Positions 1 to 8,221 of a stretch of DNA of 64,000 nt are shown in pieces. The translations under genes were made by a program, and so were the position numbers. The first letter of the stretch is position 1; each line of letters begins with the position of its first letter. The DNA is from Saccharofermentans sp. (GTDB lineage Bacteria; Bacillota; Clostridia; Saccharofermentanales; Saccharofermentanaceae): contig JAKSRH010000005.1 in the NCBI GenBank assembly GCA_024403675.1, forward strand, positions 1 through 64,000, written 5' to 3'. Under the pieces are notes generated by a model that worked only from the letters and a program-made list of their open reading frames with translations, was not told where the DNA came from and did no database searches.

Positions 1-117
1 GAGTTAATTACTCTCTAACAATTACACTTTTATGGTACAAAACGTTGCTTGCTAAACGAGTCTACATATCTTCATGAGAGATATTGCTATTTAGATAATT
101 AAACATATACGGATAAA

Positions 118-151
118 AATACCAGGCATACTTTCAAGTAAACCTGGTATT
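118..151 (-). terminator. Terminator of the excisionase-like gene
   Basis: A 9-bp perfect inverted repeat (AATACCAGG / CCTGGTATT, 118-126 and 143-151) lies 31 bases past the stop of the minus-strand gene at 183-383. On the minus strand the second arm is followed by TTTTTAT, the usual form of an intrinsic terminator. The remaining bases 1-117 hold no coding region, RNA gene or repeat that I can support. Confidence 0.7.
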
Positions 152-182
152 ATTTCATTCTAACTATAGCGTACATATGTCT

Positions 183-383
183 TTATCGCTTTCTTGTATT
201 CTCATCGATCCACTTAGCAAACTTATCTTCTGGAACAAGCATTCGCTTACCAATTCTTAGTGTAGGGAAGTCAGCGGAATTCATAAGATTATATGCTCCC
301 GCTTTTGATATTCCAAGACACTTTGCAACCTGCTTAGCGTTCAAAATTACTATCTCATTCTTATTAGAACTATCCTCATTCAT
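183..383 (-). CDS. Small excisionase-like helix-turn-helix protein
   Basis: This encodes 66 residues. The central segment (about residues 17-45, AKQVAKCLGISKAGAYNLMN) is a MerR/excisionase-type winged helix: a helix, a turn over LGIS, then a recognition helix, followed by a short beta region (PTLRIGKRMLVP). That layout is typical of DNA-binding proteins with excisionase-family domains that act with tyrosine integrases as recombination directionality factors or small repressors. The start is supported by AAAGGAGG about 10 bases upstream. It is transcribed away from the 509-1603 gene, and its integrase partner is at 1650-2822. The excisionase role is inferred from fold and neighbourhood; a plain regulator is the alternative. 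Confidence 0.7.
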   Translation of the reverse strand: MNEDSSNKNEIVILNAKQVAKCLGISKAGAYNLMNSADFPTLRIGKRMLVPEDKFAKWIDENTRKR

Positions 384-433
384 TGGCCTTTACCTCCTTT
401 CTTGGATTTTTTATTATTTTTAGTGTGTAATCC

Positions 434-472
434 ATTTTAACACTTGAATTCTCGGATTGCAAGTGTTATATT
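434..472. promoter_or_regulatory. Overlapping divergent promoters within one dyad
   Basis: Plus strand: TTGAAT (444-449), 17-base spacer, TATATT (467-472), reading into the 509 gene. Minus strand: TTGCAA (457-462), 17-base spacer, TAAAAT (complement of 434-439), reading into the 183-383 gene. The inverted repeat TAACACTTG / CAAGTGTTA (438-446 / 460-468) overlaps both promoters. A second dyad, TCGGATT / AATCCGA (452-458 / 479-485), overlaps it. Both promoters occupy the same 39 bases, so polymerase binding should be mutually exclusive, and the dyads are candidate operators. Confidence 0.65.
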
Positions 473-508
473 GTTCGTAATCCGATAAGAAAGGAATAAA
501 TATACAAA

Positions 509-1603
509 ATGAATTTGAATATATACAACACATCCATAAAGGATGTTAACAACTTAAAAGACGAGGTAAAACTTGGTATTCAGATTACGAATGCTGAGGA
601 AGTATTCTTTGTTCTGCTTTATGATAAGAAGACTGATACTTATCATTTTCAGGACATGTTTACTTATGATGTCGGAATTTCTGTTGGAGATCTTATTGGT
701 GCCGTTGATTATTCCTATGGTGTTTTTGATTCTGAAGAACTTTACAACAAACTAAAGGAAGATAGTGACTTCTTGAAGTATCAGCTCACTAATAACTCAA
801 CTCCTGTCGAACTTGCTGATATGACAATCAGAATGTATAGAGATATGTGTAGTTATCACTTTAGCGGTATAGCAACTGATATTGATGATGCTAATAAGAA
901 TCCTCTTTTCCTTCCTTTTTATGTTGAAGTTCTTAATGGAATTATCAATGATGGTATTAACTATAACTTTAAGAAAGCGGAAAAGGTGTTATCTACAATA
1001 AAGAAAGAGCAGGCACTTCTTGCTGATTTTTCTAAGACTATTATGCTCTATCCAGAAGTAGAAACTCCTATTGAGGCTTTTGCTAAAAGTAGTGGAAAAT
1101 CTCGTCATTCTTCTAGTTACAAGGGAAAGAATATTCTCTATAAGTTAACTGATGTAGATAGTGAAAAATATTTTGATTTATTTATTCCAGACTCACTTGA
1201 TGATTTGTTTGGCTATATTGTAAATAAGTCTATGTTTCTTGGTATGCATTACTATTGCTGCCCTAACTGCAATAGATATTTTGCATTCACAACTGATACC
1301 AAGACTAAGCATTGTAATAGACCAATTGAAATTGCCAAGTACGATAAAGATATCGGAAAAACATGTCATGAGATTGGAAGACTTAGAGTAAATATCAGAA
1401 ACATTTACAAAGATGATGTTCAGAAGCTTTATCAGAAGCATTATAAGAAAGCTAATGCACTTAAAAACACAGGAAAGATTCCTGAGGATGTTTTTACAAC
1501 ATGGTCAAAGGAAGCTCGTTTAATGCGTGATCTGAGCTCTCAGGGCACACATCCTATTGAACAATTTAAGGAGTGGCTTGAGACACATAACATTTGTGAA
1601 TAA
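509..1603 (+). CDS. Uncharacterised Cys-rich protein of the mobile element (DUF6076-like)
   Basis: This encodes 364 residues with no signal peptide or membrane segment. I do not recognise a catalytic motif. The C-terminal third has a probable zinc-binding cluster: CCPNCNRYF (about residues 248-256), a Cys about 15 residues later in KHCNR, and another in KTCHEIG. A basic, helical tail follows. This CPxC...C...TCxxIG pattern resembles a family of clostridial proteins found in mobile elements, DUF6076 as I remember it, which I cannot verify here. The start has AAGGA about 13 bases upstream, and the promoter is the divergent one at 444-472. It sits 46 bases before the integrase in the same direction, so it is probably cargo or a regulator co-transcribed with int. 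Function is unknown. Confidence 0.6.
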   Translation: MNLNIYNTSIKDVNNLKDEVKLGIQITNAEEVFFVLLYDKKTDTYHFQDMFTYDVGISVGDLIGAVDYSYGVFDSEELYNKLKEDSDFLKYQLTNNSTPVELADMTIRMYRDMCSYHFSGIATDIDDANKNPLFLPFYVEVLNGIINDGINYNFKKAEKVLSTIKKEQALLADFSKTIMLYPEVETPIEAFAKSSGKSRHSSSYKGKNILYKLTDVDSEKYFDLFIPDSLDDLFGYIVNKSMFLGMHYYCCPNCNRYFAFTTDTKTKHCNRPIEIAKYDKDIGKTCHEIGRLRVNIRNIYKDDVQKLYQKHYKKANALKNTGKIPEDVFTTWSKEARLMRDLSSQGTHPIEQFKEWLETHNICE

Positions 1604-1649
1604 GTGGACTGACTGACCCTTATTATAAGTCTGAAAGAAAGAGAGGAAT

Positions 1650-2822
1650 ATGCCTAAGAATAAAAAGAAAAGAAATGCAAATGGAAATGGCTCAATTACC
1701 AAAAGAGCCGACGGAAGATGGGAAGGAAAATATACCGTTCCCGCAGATGATGGAAGTACAAGATGCGTCCGTAAATCTGTTTATGGAAAGACCAAAGAGG
1801 AAGTTCGTAAGAAGCTTACTCAGATTCAGTACGAGATTGATAACAACTTGTTTATTAATCCTACCAAAATGACTCTTGGTAGCTGGATTGATACTTGGCT
1901 TAATGATTATGTTAAGCACTCTGTAAAGGCTCTCACATACGATTCTTACTATTCTCTTAGTAATAATCATATAAAGCCTGTTTTGGGTGATGTAGTTCTA
2001 ACAAAACTAACTACAGACAGAATTCAGAAATTCCTTAACTATCTTCTTGATGAAAAGAACTTATCTGTAAAGACAGTAAAGAACATTAGTGGAGTTTTGC
2101 ACAAAGCATTGGAGCAGGCTTTCATTGTAGGTCACATTAAAGCCAATCCATGTAACAGAACACAACTACCTAAAGCGCCTAAGAAGAAAATCAAACCTAT
2201 GTCCAACGAGAATATTGAGTTATTCCTCAAGACAATCAAAGGTCATAAGTTCGAGAATATCTACTACGTAACACTCTTCACAGGCTTGCGTGAAGGTGAA
2301 GTTCTAGGACTAACATGGGATTGTGTCGACTTCAAAAACAATACAATACTCGTAAACAAACAGCTTAAGAAAAATACACAATATGCTGGCTCCACACATA
2401 TATTGTCATCTACCAAAAATGGGGAAGAAAGAATTATTCGAGTAGCACCATCAGTAATGCTTGTACTGGCTCGCCACCAAAAGATACAAGAAAAAATGGC
2501 AGACAAAGCAGGCTGTGCATGGAATAACGAATGGAATCTGGTATTTACCAATGAACTTGGCGGATTTATTAGCCACGCTACCGTATATAACAATTTCAAG
2601 CGAATAGTAAAACAATTGGGTATTCCAGAAATGAGATTCCACGATCTTCGCCATACCTACGCGACAATTTCCTTAGAAAGTGGTGATGACTTTAAAACCG
2701 TTCAAAGTAATCTTGGACACGCTACTGCAAGTTTTACACTTGATGTTTATGGACATGTATCTGACGGAATGAAGAAAAAATCTGCCATGAACGTACAGCA
2801 GTTCATAAACAAAGTAAGTTAA
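1650..2822 (+). CDS. int: Tyrosine recombinase / integrase
   Basis: This encodes 390 residues with the three-part layout of Tn916/phage-type integrases. A short basic AP2-like arm-binding domain (about 10-50, GSITKRADGRWEGKY) comes first, then a SAM-like core-binding domain (about 65-165) and a catalytic domain (about 185-385). Visible active-site residues are Arg in TGLREGEV, the HDLRHTY box (His and Arg), the His of NLGHAT and the nucleophilic Tyr of DVYGHV, so the enzyme looks intact. Start: AGAGAGGAATATG with a close Shine-Dalgarno sequence. The gene ends about 90 bases from the 3' end of tRNA-Ser, which makes that tRNA the likely attachment target. The element extends left beyond the window. 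Full length for the family. Confidence 0.95.
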   Translation: MPKNKKKRNANGNGSITKRADGRWEGKYTVPADDGSTRCVRKSVYGKTKEEVRKKLTQIQYEIDNNLFINPTKMTLGSWIDTWLNDYVKHSVKALTYDSYYSLSNNHIKPVLGDVVLTKLTTDRIQKFLNYLLDEKNLSVKTVKNISGVLHKALEQAFIVGHIKANPCNRTQLPKAPKKKIKPMSNENIELFLKTIKGHKFENIYYVTLFTGLREGEVLGLTWDCVDFKNNTILVNKQLKKNTQYAGSTHILSSTKNGEERIIRVAPSVMLVLARHQKIQEKMADKAGCAWNNEWNLVFTNELGGFISHATVYNNFKRIVKQLGIPEMRFHDLRHTYATISLESGDDFKTVQSNLGHATASFTLDVYGHVSDGMKKKSAMNVQQFINKVS

Positions 2823-2833
2823 TCCCAAGATAT

Positions 2834-2855
2834 TTGTCGTCAAAATTGTCGTCAA
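2834..2855. repeat. Tandem direct repeat beside int, possible integrase arm sites
   Basis: TTGTCGTCAA occurs twice, at 2834-2843 and 2846-2855, with a 12-base period, starting 12 bases after the int stop codon and between int and the tRNA 3' end. Short direct repeats at this location often serve as arm-type sites for the integrase N-terminal domain; that role is inferred. Confidence 0.5.
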
Positions 2856-2874
2856 CTCTGTTTCCGGGCAACAT

Positions 2875-2908
2875 AAAACCCCTGAAACACTTATATTTCA
2901 GGGGTTTT
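2875..2908. terminator. Bidirectional terminator between int and tRNA-Ser
   Basis: A 13-bp perfect stem (AAAACCCCTGAAA / TTTCAGGGGTTTT) with an 8-base loop, ending in T-runs on both strands. It can terminate int on the plus strand and tRNA-Ser, which ends 4 bases away, on the minus strand. Confidence 0.85.
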
Positions 2909-2911
2909 CTA

Positions 2912-3002
2912 TGGCGGAGAAGAAGGGATTCGAACCCTTGCGCGGCGTGAACCGCCTAAAGCTTTAGCAAAGCCTCCTCTTCGGCCTCTTGAGTACTTCT
3001 CC
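2912..3002 (-). tRNA. tRNA-Ser (anticodon GCT)
   Basis: The minus strand folds as a class II tRNA. Acceptor GGAGAAG pairs with CTTCTCC, followed by discriminator G and an encoded CCA (complement of 2912-2914). The D arm is CTC...GAG. The anticodon stem AGGCT/AGCTT encloses TTGCTAA, giving anticodon GCT for AGC/AGT serine codons. There is a long variable arm, and a T arm AAGGG/CCCTT around TTCGAAT. The long variable arm supports serine. Its 3' end faces the integrase gene, the usual arrangement when a tRNA gene is an attachment site. No second copy of its 3' end is visible in this window, so the other element end lies to the left. Confidence 0.95.
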
Positions 3003-3092
3003 TTACCAATGCCGAATTCGTAGTCTATTGACTACCGAGAATTTATTATAGCATATTTTTGCAATTTGCATAGAGTGAATCTTTGTACAGAC

Positions 3093-4124
3093 TCAAACAA
3101 AATAGAACTGTGTATCCCAACCCGGCACAGATGGTAGGTGGCGCATGTATATTTTGTAGTCTGGACGAAGACTATGAACCGCTAGTGGCAAAGTCCAAAT
3201 ATCCTCACTTCTGTGATAACACGCGATATTCATAACAGGGCGATTCTTACTTATAAACTCTCGTCCACCATTAATCGCAGCAAGCTCATTTCCTTCCACA
3301 TCCATCTTGATAAACACAGGTTCATCCACATCCTTAAGTAGCTCGTCCACTGTTGTGCAACTAACTGCAACGCCTTTTCCTTCGTGGACACCACGGCCTT
3401 TGTTTACTTCCATTGTGGTCTCCCCCACATGGTCAGAAATTAACGCATTTACGTAAGTTACACCTGGGATGTGCGTAGTGTTCTCATTTAGCTTTCGGAA
3501 ATTCCTGGCATCAGGCTCCACCGCAATTACTGACTTTATGGATGGATACAAAGAGGTATATCGAAGCACCGTATCACCATTATACGCACCAAGATCCAAA
3601 TAAAGCGCATCCGCAGGAGGAACCGTAAGGCTATCAGCCTCATCCGCCTCTACCTGACACTCGTATAGATACTTAAGATCACCCGTAAGCTTATTTAGCA
3701 CAGTGCAGTCAAAGGTCTCGCGAGACTTTTCGTCAGCTAGAAGATTGCGCACTTGGGCACACAGATCAGCATTTTCCTTGTAAAACTTGCTATCAAAAAG
3801 ATTTTTGCCATAAACTGGCACGTCTGGTGCATAAAACTCTTGCTCAGAACTAATACAAGCAATATTTTCCCACACCTCAGGGCGAGTAGACCCAAAACAC
3901 ATGAGGACAACCATATCGCCTAAGCGCTCCTTACAAGATGCGTAAGACTCCACCTGGAATCCTCTAAAGGAGCGTGAGCGAACGAAGCCACTACTAGCAA
4001 ATACACCTTGAACCGCTACACCATGTCGAGTAAGTTCATCAAGGATTTTATCCGCGCCATTACCAGTGCCATATAGCACTACTGGCTTCGTCGTCTCCTG
4101 AAGATAATTCCATAAGTCCTTCAT
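3093..4124 (-). CDS. FkbM-family SAM-dependent methyltransferase
   Basis: This encodes 343 residues. The N-terminal part (about 15-105) looks like a Rossmann-type fold with VVLYGTGNGADK, as found in several FkbM proteins that carry an extra nucleotide-binding module. The C-terminal half (about 185-340) is the methyltransferase, with SAM motif I YLDLGAYNGDT, the acidic post-I motif AVEPD and the FkbM signature IKMDVEGNE. FkbM enzymes usually O-methylate sugars or small metabolites; the substrate here is unknown. It starts 3 bases after the zinc-ribbon membrane protein gene, so the two form an operon. A GAG-only Shine-Dalgarno suggests translational coupling. The family is secure, the substrate is not. 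Confidence 0.85.
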   Translation of the reverse strand: MKDLWNYLQETTKPVVLYGTGNGADKILDELTRHGVAVQGVFASSGFVRSRSFRGFQVESYASCKERLGDMVVLMCFGSTRPEVWENIACISSEQEFYAPDVPVYGKNLFDSKFYKENADLCAQVRNLLADEKSRETFDCTVLNKLTGDLKYLYECQVEADEADSLTVPPADALYLDLGAYNGDTVLRYTSLYPSIKSVIAVEPDARNFRKLNENTTHIPGVTYVNALISDHVGETTMEVNKGRGVHEGKGVAVSCTTVDELLKDVDEPVFIKMDVEGNELAAINGGREFISKNRPVMNIACYHRSEDIWTLPLAVHSLRPDYKIYMRHLPSVPGWDTQFYFV

Positions 4125-4127
4125 AAA

Positions 4128-5798
4128 TTACTCGAAATACATACCATCACTATAAGAATCGTACATCTTGTTAATAGTAGTAATTCTCATAGTCTCTGGG
4201 TCGTAAGAGAATACCTCCCAGTAATAACCCTCTTCCTGAGGTACATAATAAACATAGGATGGGATATAAGAATTACCGAGATATACCTGTACCATAGCGC
4301 CAGAATTAAGAAGTTCATCACTAGCGCCATGCCAATAGTTATAAACACCAAATGTATATTTACCAGGCTGTGGCTCATATACAGTAGTTGTCTCAGGACC
4401 ATAGCTAGATGTGTCATCAAGGTCAAGGTTAGCGATGTGAACACCTTCTACTCTAAAGTCCTTGTTAATAAAATACACATGGCCCTGCTCACCAGAATGA
4501 AGCTGTACCCAGAGGTGTGAATCCACATCATAAGGATACTGACCCCATGACATTACGATACGAATCTGACCTGGATTAAGATCATCACTTACAGAACCAT
4601 TCTGATTAGAAATCACTGTACCTCCAAGAATCTTAATTCCCATGAGACCGCCAGTATATCTCTCTTCTACATCACGTCTGTTATCTACGATTTTAGCTGT
4701 ATAAACACCAGCAGGAATATCAGACACTTCATAACTACCACCAACAGTTGTTGTTACTGTCTCAATAACCTTACCATCTACAGTATTGTATCCGCTACGA
4801 ATCTGGAGAGTAAGACCTTCAATACCTGCACCAGTCGTAGCGTCAATAATAACACCAGTTGCACCACCGTTGCCGCTATATTCATTTGAAACCATCTCTA
4901 CGAGAGTATTGTTAGCTACTTCCTGACCAGGATAAACCTCAAGTCTCTCCTCTACATTAATATAATCATCAGATTCAAATGTAATAACATAATTACCAAG
5001 GTGGAGATCCTTAAATTCATAGTAACCATTCTCGTCTGTCACTGTGGAATCAGAATATGTGTAATCTTCTGGCATATCCACACTCTCAATAGATACGCGA
5101 ACGCCCTCAAGAGGTGTGTTGTTGCCATAAACTGTATCACCATCACCAGCAACTACTACACCAGAGAACTCAGCCTCCATCTCGATTACTTCCTCAACAT
5201 CTTCGAGCAAGTCCTCAATCTCATCTACATCATCCTTCTTTACTCTATCAAGACCCTTAGTAAGGACATCCAATGCGGAATAGTAATCTCTGTTACCGAT
5301 ATAAGCATTAGCGAGACCAATATATGCATCCAAATTACGATCATCAAGTTCGAGAGCTTCCTGATAGATAGAAATAGCCTCATCAAACTCCATTTCCTCT
5401 AAGTAATGGTCACCCTTCTTAAGCATCTTAGATACTTCTTCCTGACGCTTAGCTTTGATGTTCTTAAAAATAATAATGCCACCTGTAAGTAAAAGCGCTA
5501 AAACAAGCACAATACCAACGATAGTAATTACCTTCTTATTGCTTTTCTTCACGATTGGCGCCTTCTGCTTCATTGCCTTAGGTGCTGGTGCCACAGGTAC
5601 TTCTACCTTAGGTGCAGAAGTTGTAGCAGGTGTTACAGTAGGAGTTGCAGCAGGTGCTGCAGGAATTACTGGAGCTACTGGAGTTGCACTAGGAGTAGAA
5701 GCTGGAGCAGAAGCAGATGCCCCTGGAACAGGTGCACCACAACCGGAACAGAACTTTTTACCTTCTATAATTTCTTTACCACATTTATTACAAAACAT
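4128..5798 (-). CDS. Zinc-ribbon, single-pass membrane protein with TPR and carboxypeptidase-like beta domains
   Basis: This encodes 556 residues from an ATG with GGAGAG 8 bases upstream; a longer in-frame extension lacks a ribosome site. In order there is an N-terminal zinc ribbon (CNKC...CSGC, residues 3-24), an Ala/Pro/Thr linker (about 28-75), one membrane helix (about 86-108), a TPR-like region (about 115-185, with EAISIYQEAL), an acidic helix, two carboxypeptidase-regulatory/CnaB-like beta domains (about 212-300 and 307-375), and a C-terminal domain with DVDSHLW that resembles the YfaP/DUF2135 type. The topology suggests a cytoplasmic zinc ribbon and extracytoplasmic repeats. An envelope sensor or scaffold is plausible; no enzymatic site is seen. 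It shares an operon with the FkbM methyltransferase. Confidence 0.75.
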   Translation of the reverse strand: MFCNKCGKEIIEGKKFCSGCGAPVPGASASAPASTPSATPVAPVIPAAPAATPTVTPATTSAPKVEVPVAPAPKAMKQKAPIVKKSNKKVITIVGIVLVLALLLTGGIIIFKNIKAKRQEEVSKMLKKGDHYLEEMEFDEAISIYQEALELDDRNLDAYIGLANAYIGNRDYYSALDVLTKGLDRVKKDDVDEIEDLLEDVEEVIEMEAEFSGVVVAGDGDTVYGNNTPLEGVRVSIESVDMPEDYTYSDSTVTDENGYYEFKDLHLGNYVITFESDDYINVEERLEVYPGQEVANNTLVEMVSNEYSGNGGATGVIIDATTGAGIEGLTLQIRSGYNTVDGKVIETVTTTVGGSYEVSDIPAGVYTAKIVDNRRDVEERYTGGLMGIKILGGTVISNQNGSVSDDLNPGQIRIVMSWGQYPYDVDSHLWVQLHSGEQGHVYFINKDFRVEGVHIANLDLDDTSSYGPETTTVYEPQPGKYTFGVYNYWHGASDELLNSGAMVQVYLGNSYIPSYVYYVPQEEGYYWEVFSYDPETMRITTINKMYDSYSDGMYFE

Positions 5799-5884
5799 AT
5801 TAATCTCTCCAAGATATAAATATTCAGGCACATTATAGCAGACGCCACTTGTCAATTTAACGACCATAGGAGTATCTTTGTCGT

Positions 5885-7258
5885 ATGAATAATTCGAGTA
5901 AAACCGACGCACAATACAACAAAATGACAAAGACGCCTATTCCGCGCCTTATTATCACACTATCAATTCCAACCATCATTAGCATGCTTGTAACTAATGT
6001 ATACAACTTGGTTGATACTGGTTTTGTTGGCATGCTCGGAACATCTGCTAGTGGTGCCGTAGGTATTGTTTTTGGCTTTATGGCAATCCTTCAGGCCATT
6101 GGATTTCTCTTTGGCCAAGGTGCTGGAAGTATCCTTTCGAGACTTCTTGGTAAACACGATACAGATGGCGCGTCCAAGGCTGCAGCCACTGGTTTCTGGG
6201 GTGCATTAATCCTATCTGTTATTGCTGAAATAATTTGCTTTATCTTCCTTGACGATGTGGTAACAATGCTTGGTAGCACACCAACTATCGCTCCTTTTGC
6301 CAAGACTTATATCACTTATATTTTGCTCGCAGCACCTTTTACTACTGCAAGTTTTACCATGAACAACATCCTCCGATATGAAGGCAAAGCCTCCCTCGGC
6401 ATGGTCGGACTTCTTGTAGGTGCCGTTCTTAACATGGCTGGCGATCCACTTTTCATGTTCACCCTCGATATGGGCATCGCAGGTGCTGGCCTCTCCACAT
6501 GTATTTCTCAGGTAATTAGCTTTGGCATTTTGCTCTCATATTTCCTTAGAGGTAAAACCACATGTAAGCTCGGATTCAGAAACGCTTACTTTAACGTAAG
6601 TTATATCACTAACATAATAACGACTGGCCTCCCTAGCCTTCTTCGACAGGGACTTCAAAGTGCGTCCACTATCATCCTTAACATGGCGGCTTCCCCTTAT
6701 GGCGACGCAGCTATCGCAGGTATGAGCGCCGTGTCACGAATCATTTTCTTCGTATTCTCCGTGTGTCTCGGCATCGGTCAGGGCTTTCAGCCAGTTAGCG
6801 CCTTTAACTATGGTGCCAACAAATACGGCCGCGTTAGAAGCGCCTTCAAATACGCTTTCCTCATGGCGACCGTGCTTATTTTCTTGTTATCTGATGTGGT
6901 TTATGTTTTTGCAGAGCCTCTCGTGCGCCGCCTTCGTGACGACCCAGAGGTAATTGTAATTGGTGTGCGCGCACTTAAACTTCAGTGCTTAACCCAGATT
7001 TTCCTACCATTTTGCACCATGACCGAAATGCTTCTCCAAAGTACAGGCAAGCGTCTCCAGGCATCCATCTTGTCTTCACTTAAGTCAGGCATCATTTTTA
7101 TCCCTGTACTCCTACTTCTCGCCCACTTCCGTGGCCTTGCTGGAATACAAGAATCACAGCCTGTAAGTAATATCCTTCAGGTTATTCCATGTGTTATTCT
7201 TGCCATGTGGTATTTTAAAAAATTGCCACTTAAGGACGACGCGTCATCCCAAATTTAA
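5885..7258 (+). CDS. MATE-family multidrug/metabolite exporter
   Basis: This encodes 457 residues with about 12 hydrophobic helices in two pseudo-symmetric halves. The N-terminal PIPRLIITLSIPTIISMLVTN stretch and the G-rich NMAGDPLFMF/GIAGAGLST block are typical of MATE (MatE) transporters. These export cationic drugs or metabolites using Na+ or H+ gradients; the substrate cannot be read from sequence. The start has AGGAG about 12 bases upstream; a second Met 39 bases later is less well placed. It is divergent from the zinc-ribbon gene across 86 bases, and its last 15 bases overlap the convergent trmL gene. Confidence 0.92.
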   Translation: MNNSSKTDAQYNKMTKTPIPRLIITLSIPTIISMLVTNVYNLVDTGFVGMLGTSASGAVGIVFGFMAILQAIGFLFGQGAGSILSRLLGKHDTDGASKAAATGFWGALILSVIAEIICFIFLDDVVTMLGSTPTIAPFAKTYITYILLAAPFTTASFTMNNILRYEGKASLGMVGLLVGAVLNMAGDPLFMFTLDMGIAGAGLSTCISQVISFGILLSYFLRGKTTCKLGFRNAYFNVSYITNIITTGLPSLLRQGLQSASTIILNMAASPYGDAAIAGMSAVSRIIFFVFSVCLGIGQGFQPVSAFNYGANKYGRVRSAFKYAFLMATVLIFLLSDVVYVFAEPLVRRLRDDPEVIVIGVRALKLQCLTQIFLPFCTMTEMLLQSTGKRLQASILSSLKSGIIFIPVLLLLAHFRGLAGIQESQPVSNILQVIPCVILAMWYFKKLPLKDDASSQI

Positions 7259-7789
7259 GGTCGCATCGTAAGACTCTAGGAAGTCTTCACCCTTTTGCAC
7301 CTCAGTAAAGGACATGCCAGGATAGTCGAGCTGTCTCGCGCACTCATAGATAGAAATCGCCGCTGCATTACTAATATTTAAGCATCTGCAGTCTCCCATC
7401 ATCGGGATTCTAAAACATCTATCCATATTACTTGCAAGGATCTCATAAGGAATACCCGTACTCTCCTTACCAAAAATAAGATAAATCTTTGTGTCCTCAG
7501 GAATAGCCGCAAAATTCACGCTTGAAGGCGGCTGCTTACCATAACGAGTCATGAAAAAGTACTCACCAGGATTCTTGCTCACAAAATCCTCGTAATTCTC
7601 ATAAAGAATATAGTCCGCCCATGTGATGTGATTAGTAGTAAAACGCTTAAACTTAGGGTTCTCGATATCAAAACCAAGCGGCTTAATAATATGAAGCGCA
7701 CATCCCGCAGCCACACAGGTTCTCATGATGTTTCCAGTATTCTGCGGAATCTCAGGCTCAAAAAGCACTACATTAATTCTCTCATCCAT
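7244..7789 (-). CDS. trmL: tRNA (cytidine/uridine-34 2'-O)-methyltransferase TrmL
   Basis: This is a SPOUT-class methyltransferase of the YibK/TrmL type, 181 residues from the preferred ATG (GGAGA 9 bases upstream). An ATG 15 bases further up lacks a ribosome site. Family motifs are VVLFEPEIPQNTGNIMRT near the N terminus, the SAM-knot sequences LIFGKESTGIP and RIPM, and the C-terminal knot CLNISNAAAISIYE. The enzyme methylates the ribose of the wobble base in tRNA-Leu species in E. coli. Length is usual for the family (about 155-180). It is a single gene, convergent with and overlapping the MATE gene by 15 bases. An extended -10 TGG-TAGAAT about 40 bases upstream is the likely promoter. Confidence 0.93.
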   Translation of the reverse strand: MDERINVVLFEPEIPQNTGNIMRTCVAAGCALHIIKPLGFDIENPKFKRFTTNHITWADYILYENYEDFVSKNPGEYFFMTRYGKQPPSSVNFAAIPEDTKIYLIFGKESTGIPYEILASNMDRCFRIPMMGDCRCLNISNAAAISIYECARQLDYPGMSFTEVQKGEDFLESYDATLNLG

Positions 7790-8221
7790 AATCGGCGTCT
7801 CCATATCACAAATCTATATCAGCAATTCTACCACGAATGGTTACAATTAGCCTTGTAGCGTCAAATTTAGCCGGCAAACAAAATGTTTTCGGGTGGATTT
7901 GACTAATTTGCTATTTCCACCCGAAATCCATTTCGGGCGGATTAAGTGTTTCTCGTATTTTCACCCGAAAAATCACATTTATCCGCACATATTGCATTGC
8001 TTTTTTATTTGTTACAGGACGTTTTTAGCACTAAAAAACTACTTTTTTCGGGTAGATTTCGCCCAAAGACTGTTTTCACCCGAAAACAATTTCGGGCCAA
8101 AACACCACTAACTGCATTTTGATCCGAAATACATCCAAACAAACATACACGAGGAGTAAAAAACCAAAAATTAATCACTTTAACTATGTTACAAACGCCC
8201 AATTTACAGGCATTCCCCAAA
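7790..8221. repeat. Intergenic array of alternating TTTCGGG/CCCGAAA motifs
   Basis: This 432-base gene-free stretch holds seven 7-mers in strictly alternating orientation: TTTCGGG at 7887, 7931, 8046 and 8090; CCCGAAA at 7920, 7964 and 8079. The first pair forms an 11-bp perfect stem (TTTCGGGTGGA, 7887-7897, with its complement 7916-7926). Two further pairs form shorter stems. The array lies between the 3' end of the second MATE gene and the trmL promoter. No coding region or tRNA is seen. It could be a palindromic repeat family, a set of operator sites or a structured transcript. Confidence 0.6.

Noticed and set aside
7790..8221. CRISPR array
   Set aside because: The repeat unit is 7 bases, alternates in orientation and has unequal spacing; CRISPR repeats are longer, direct and regularly spaced, and no cas gene is present.
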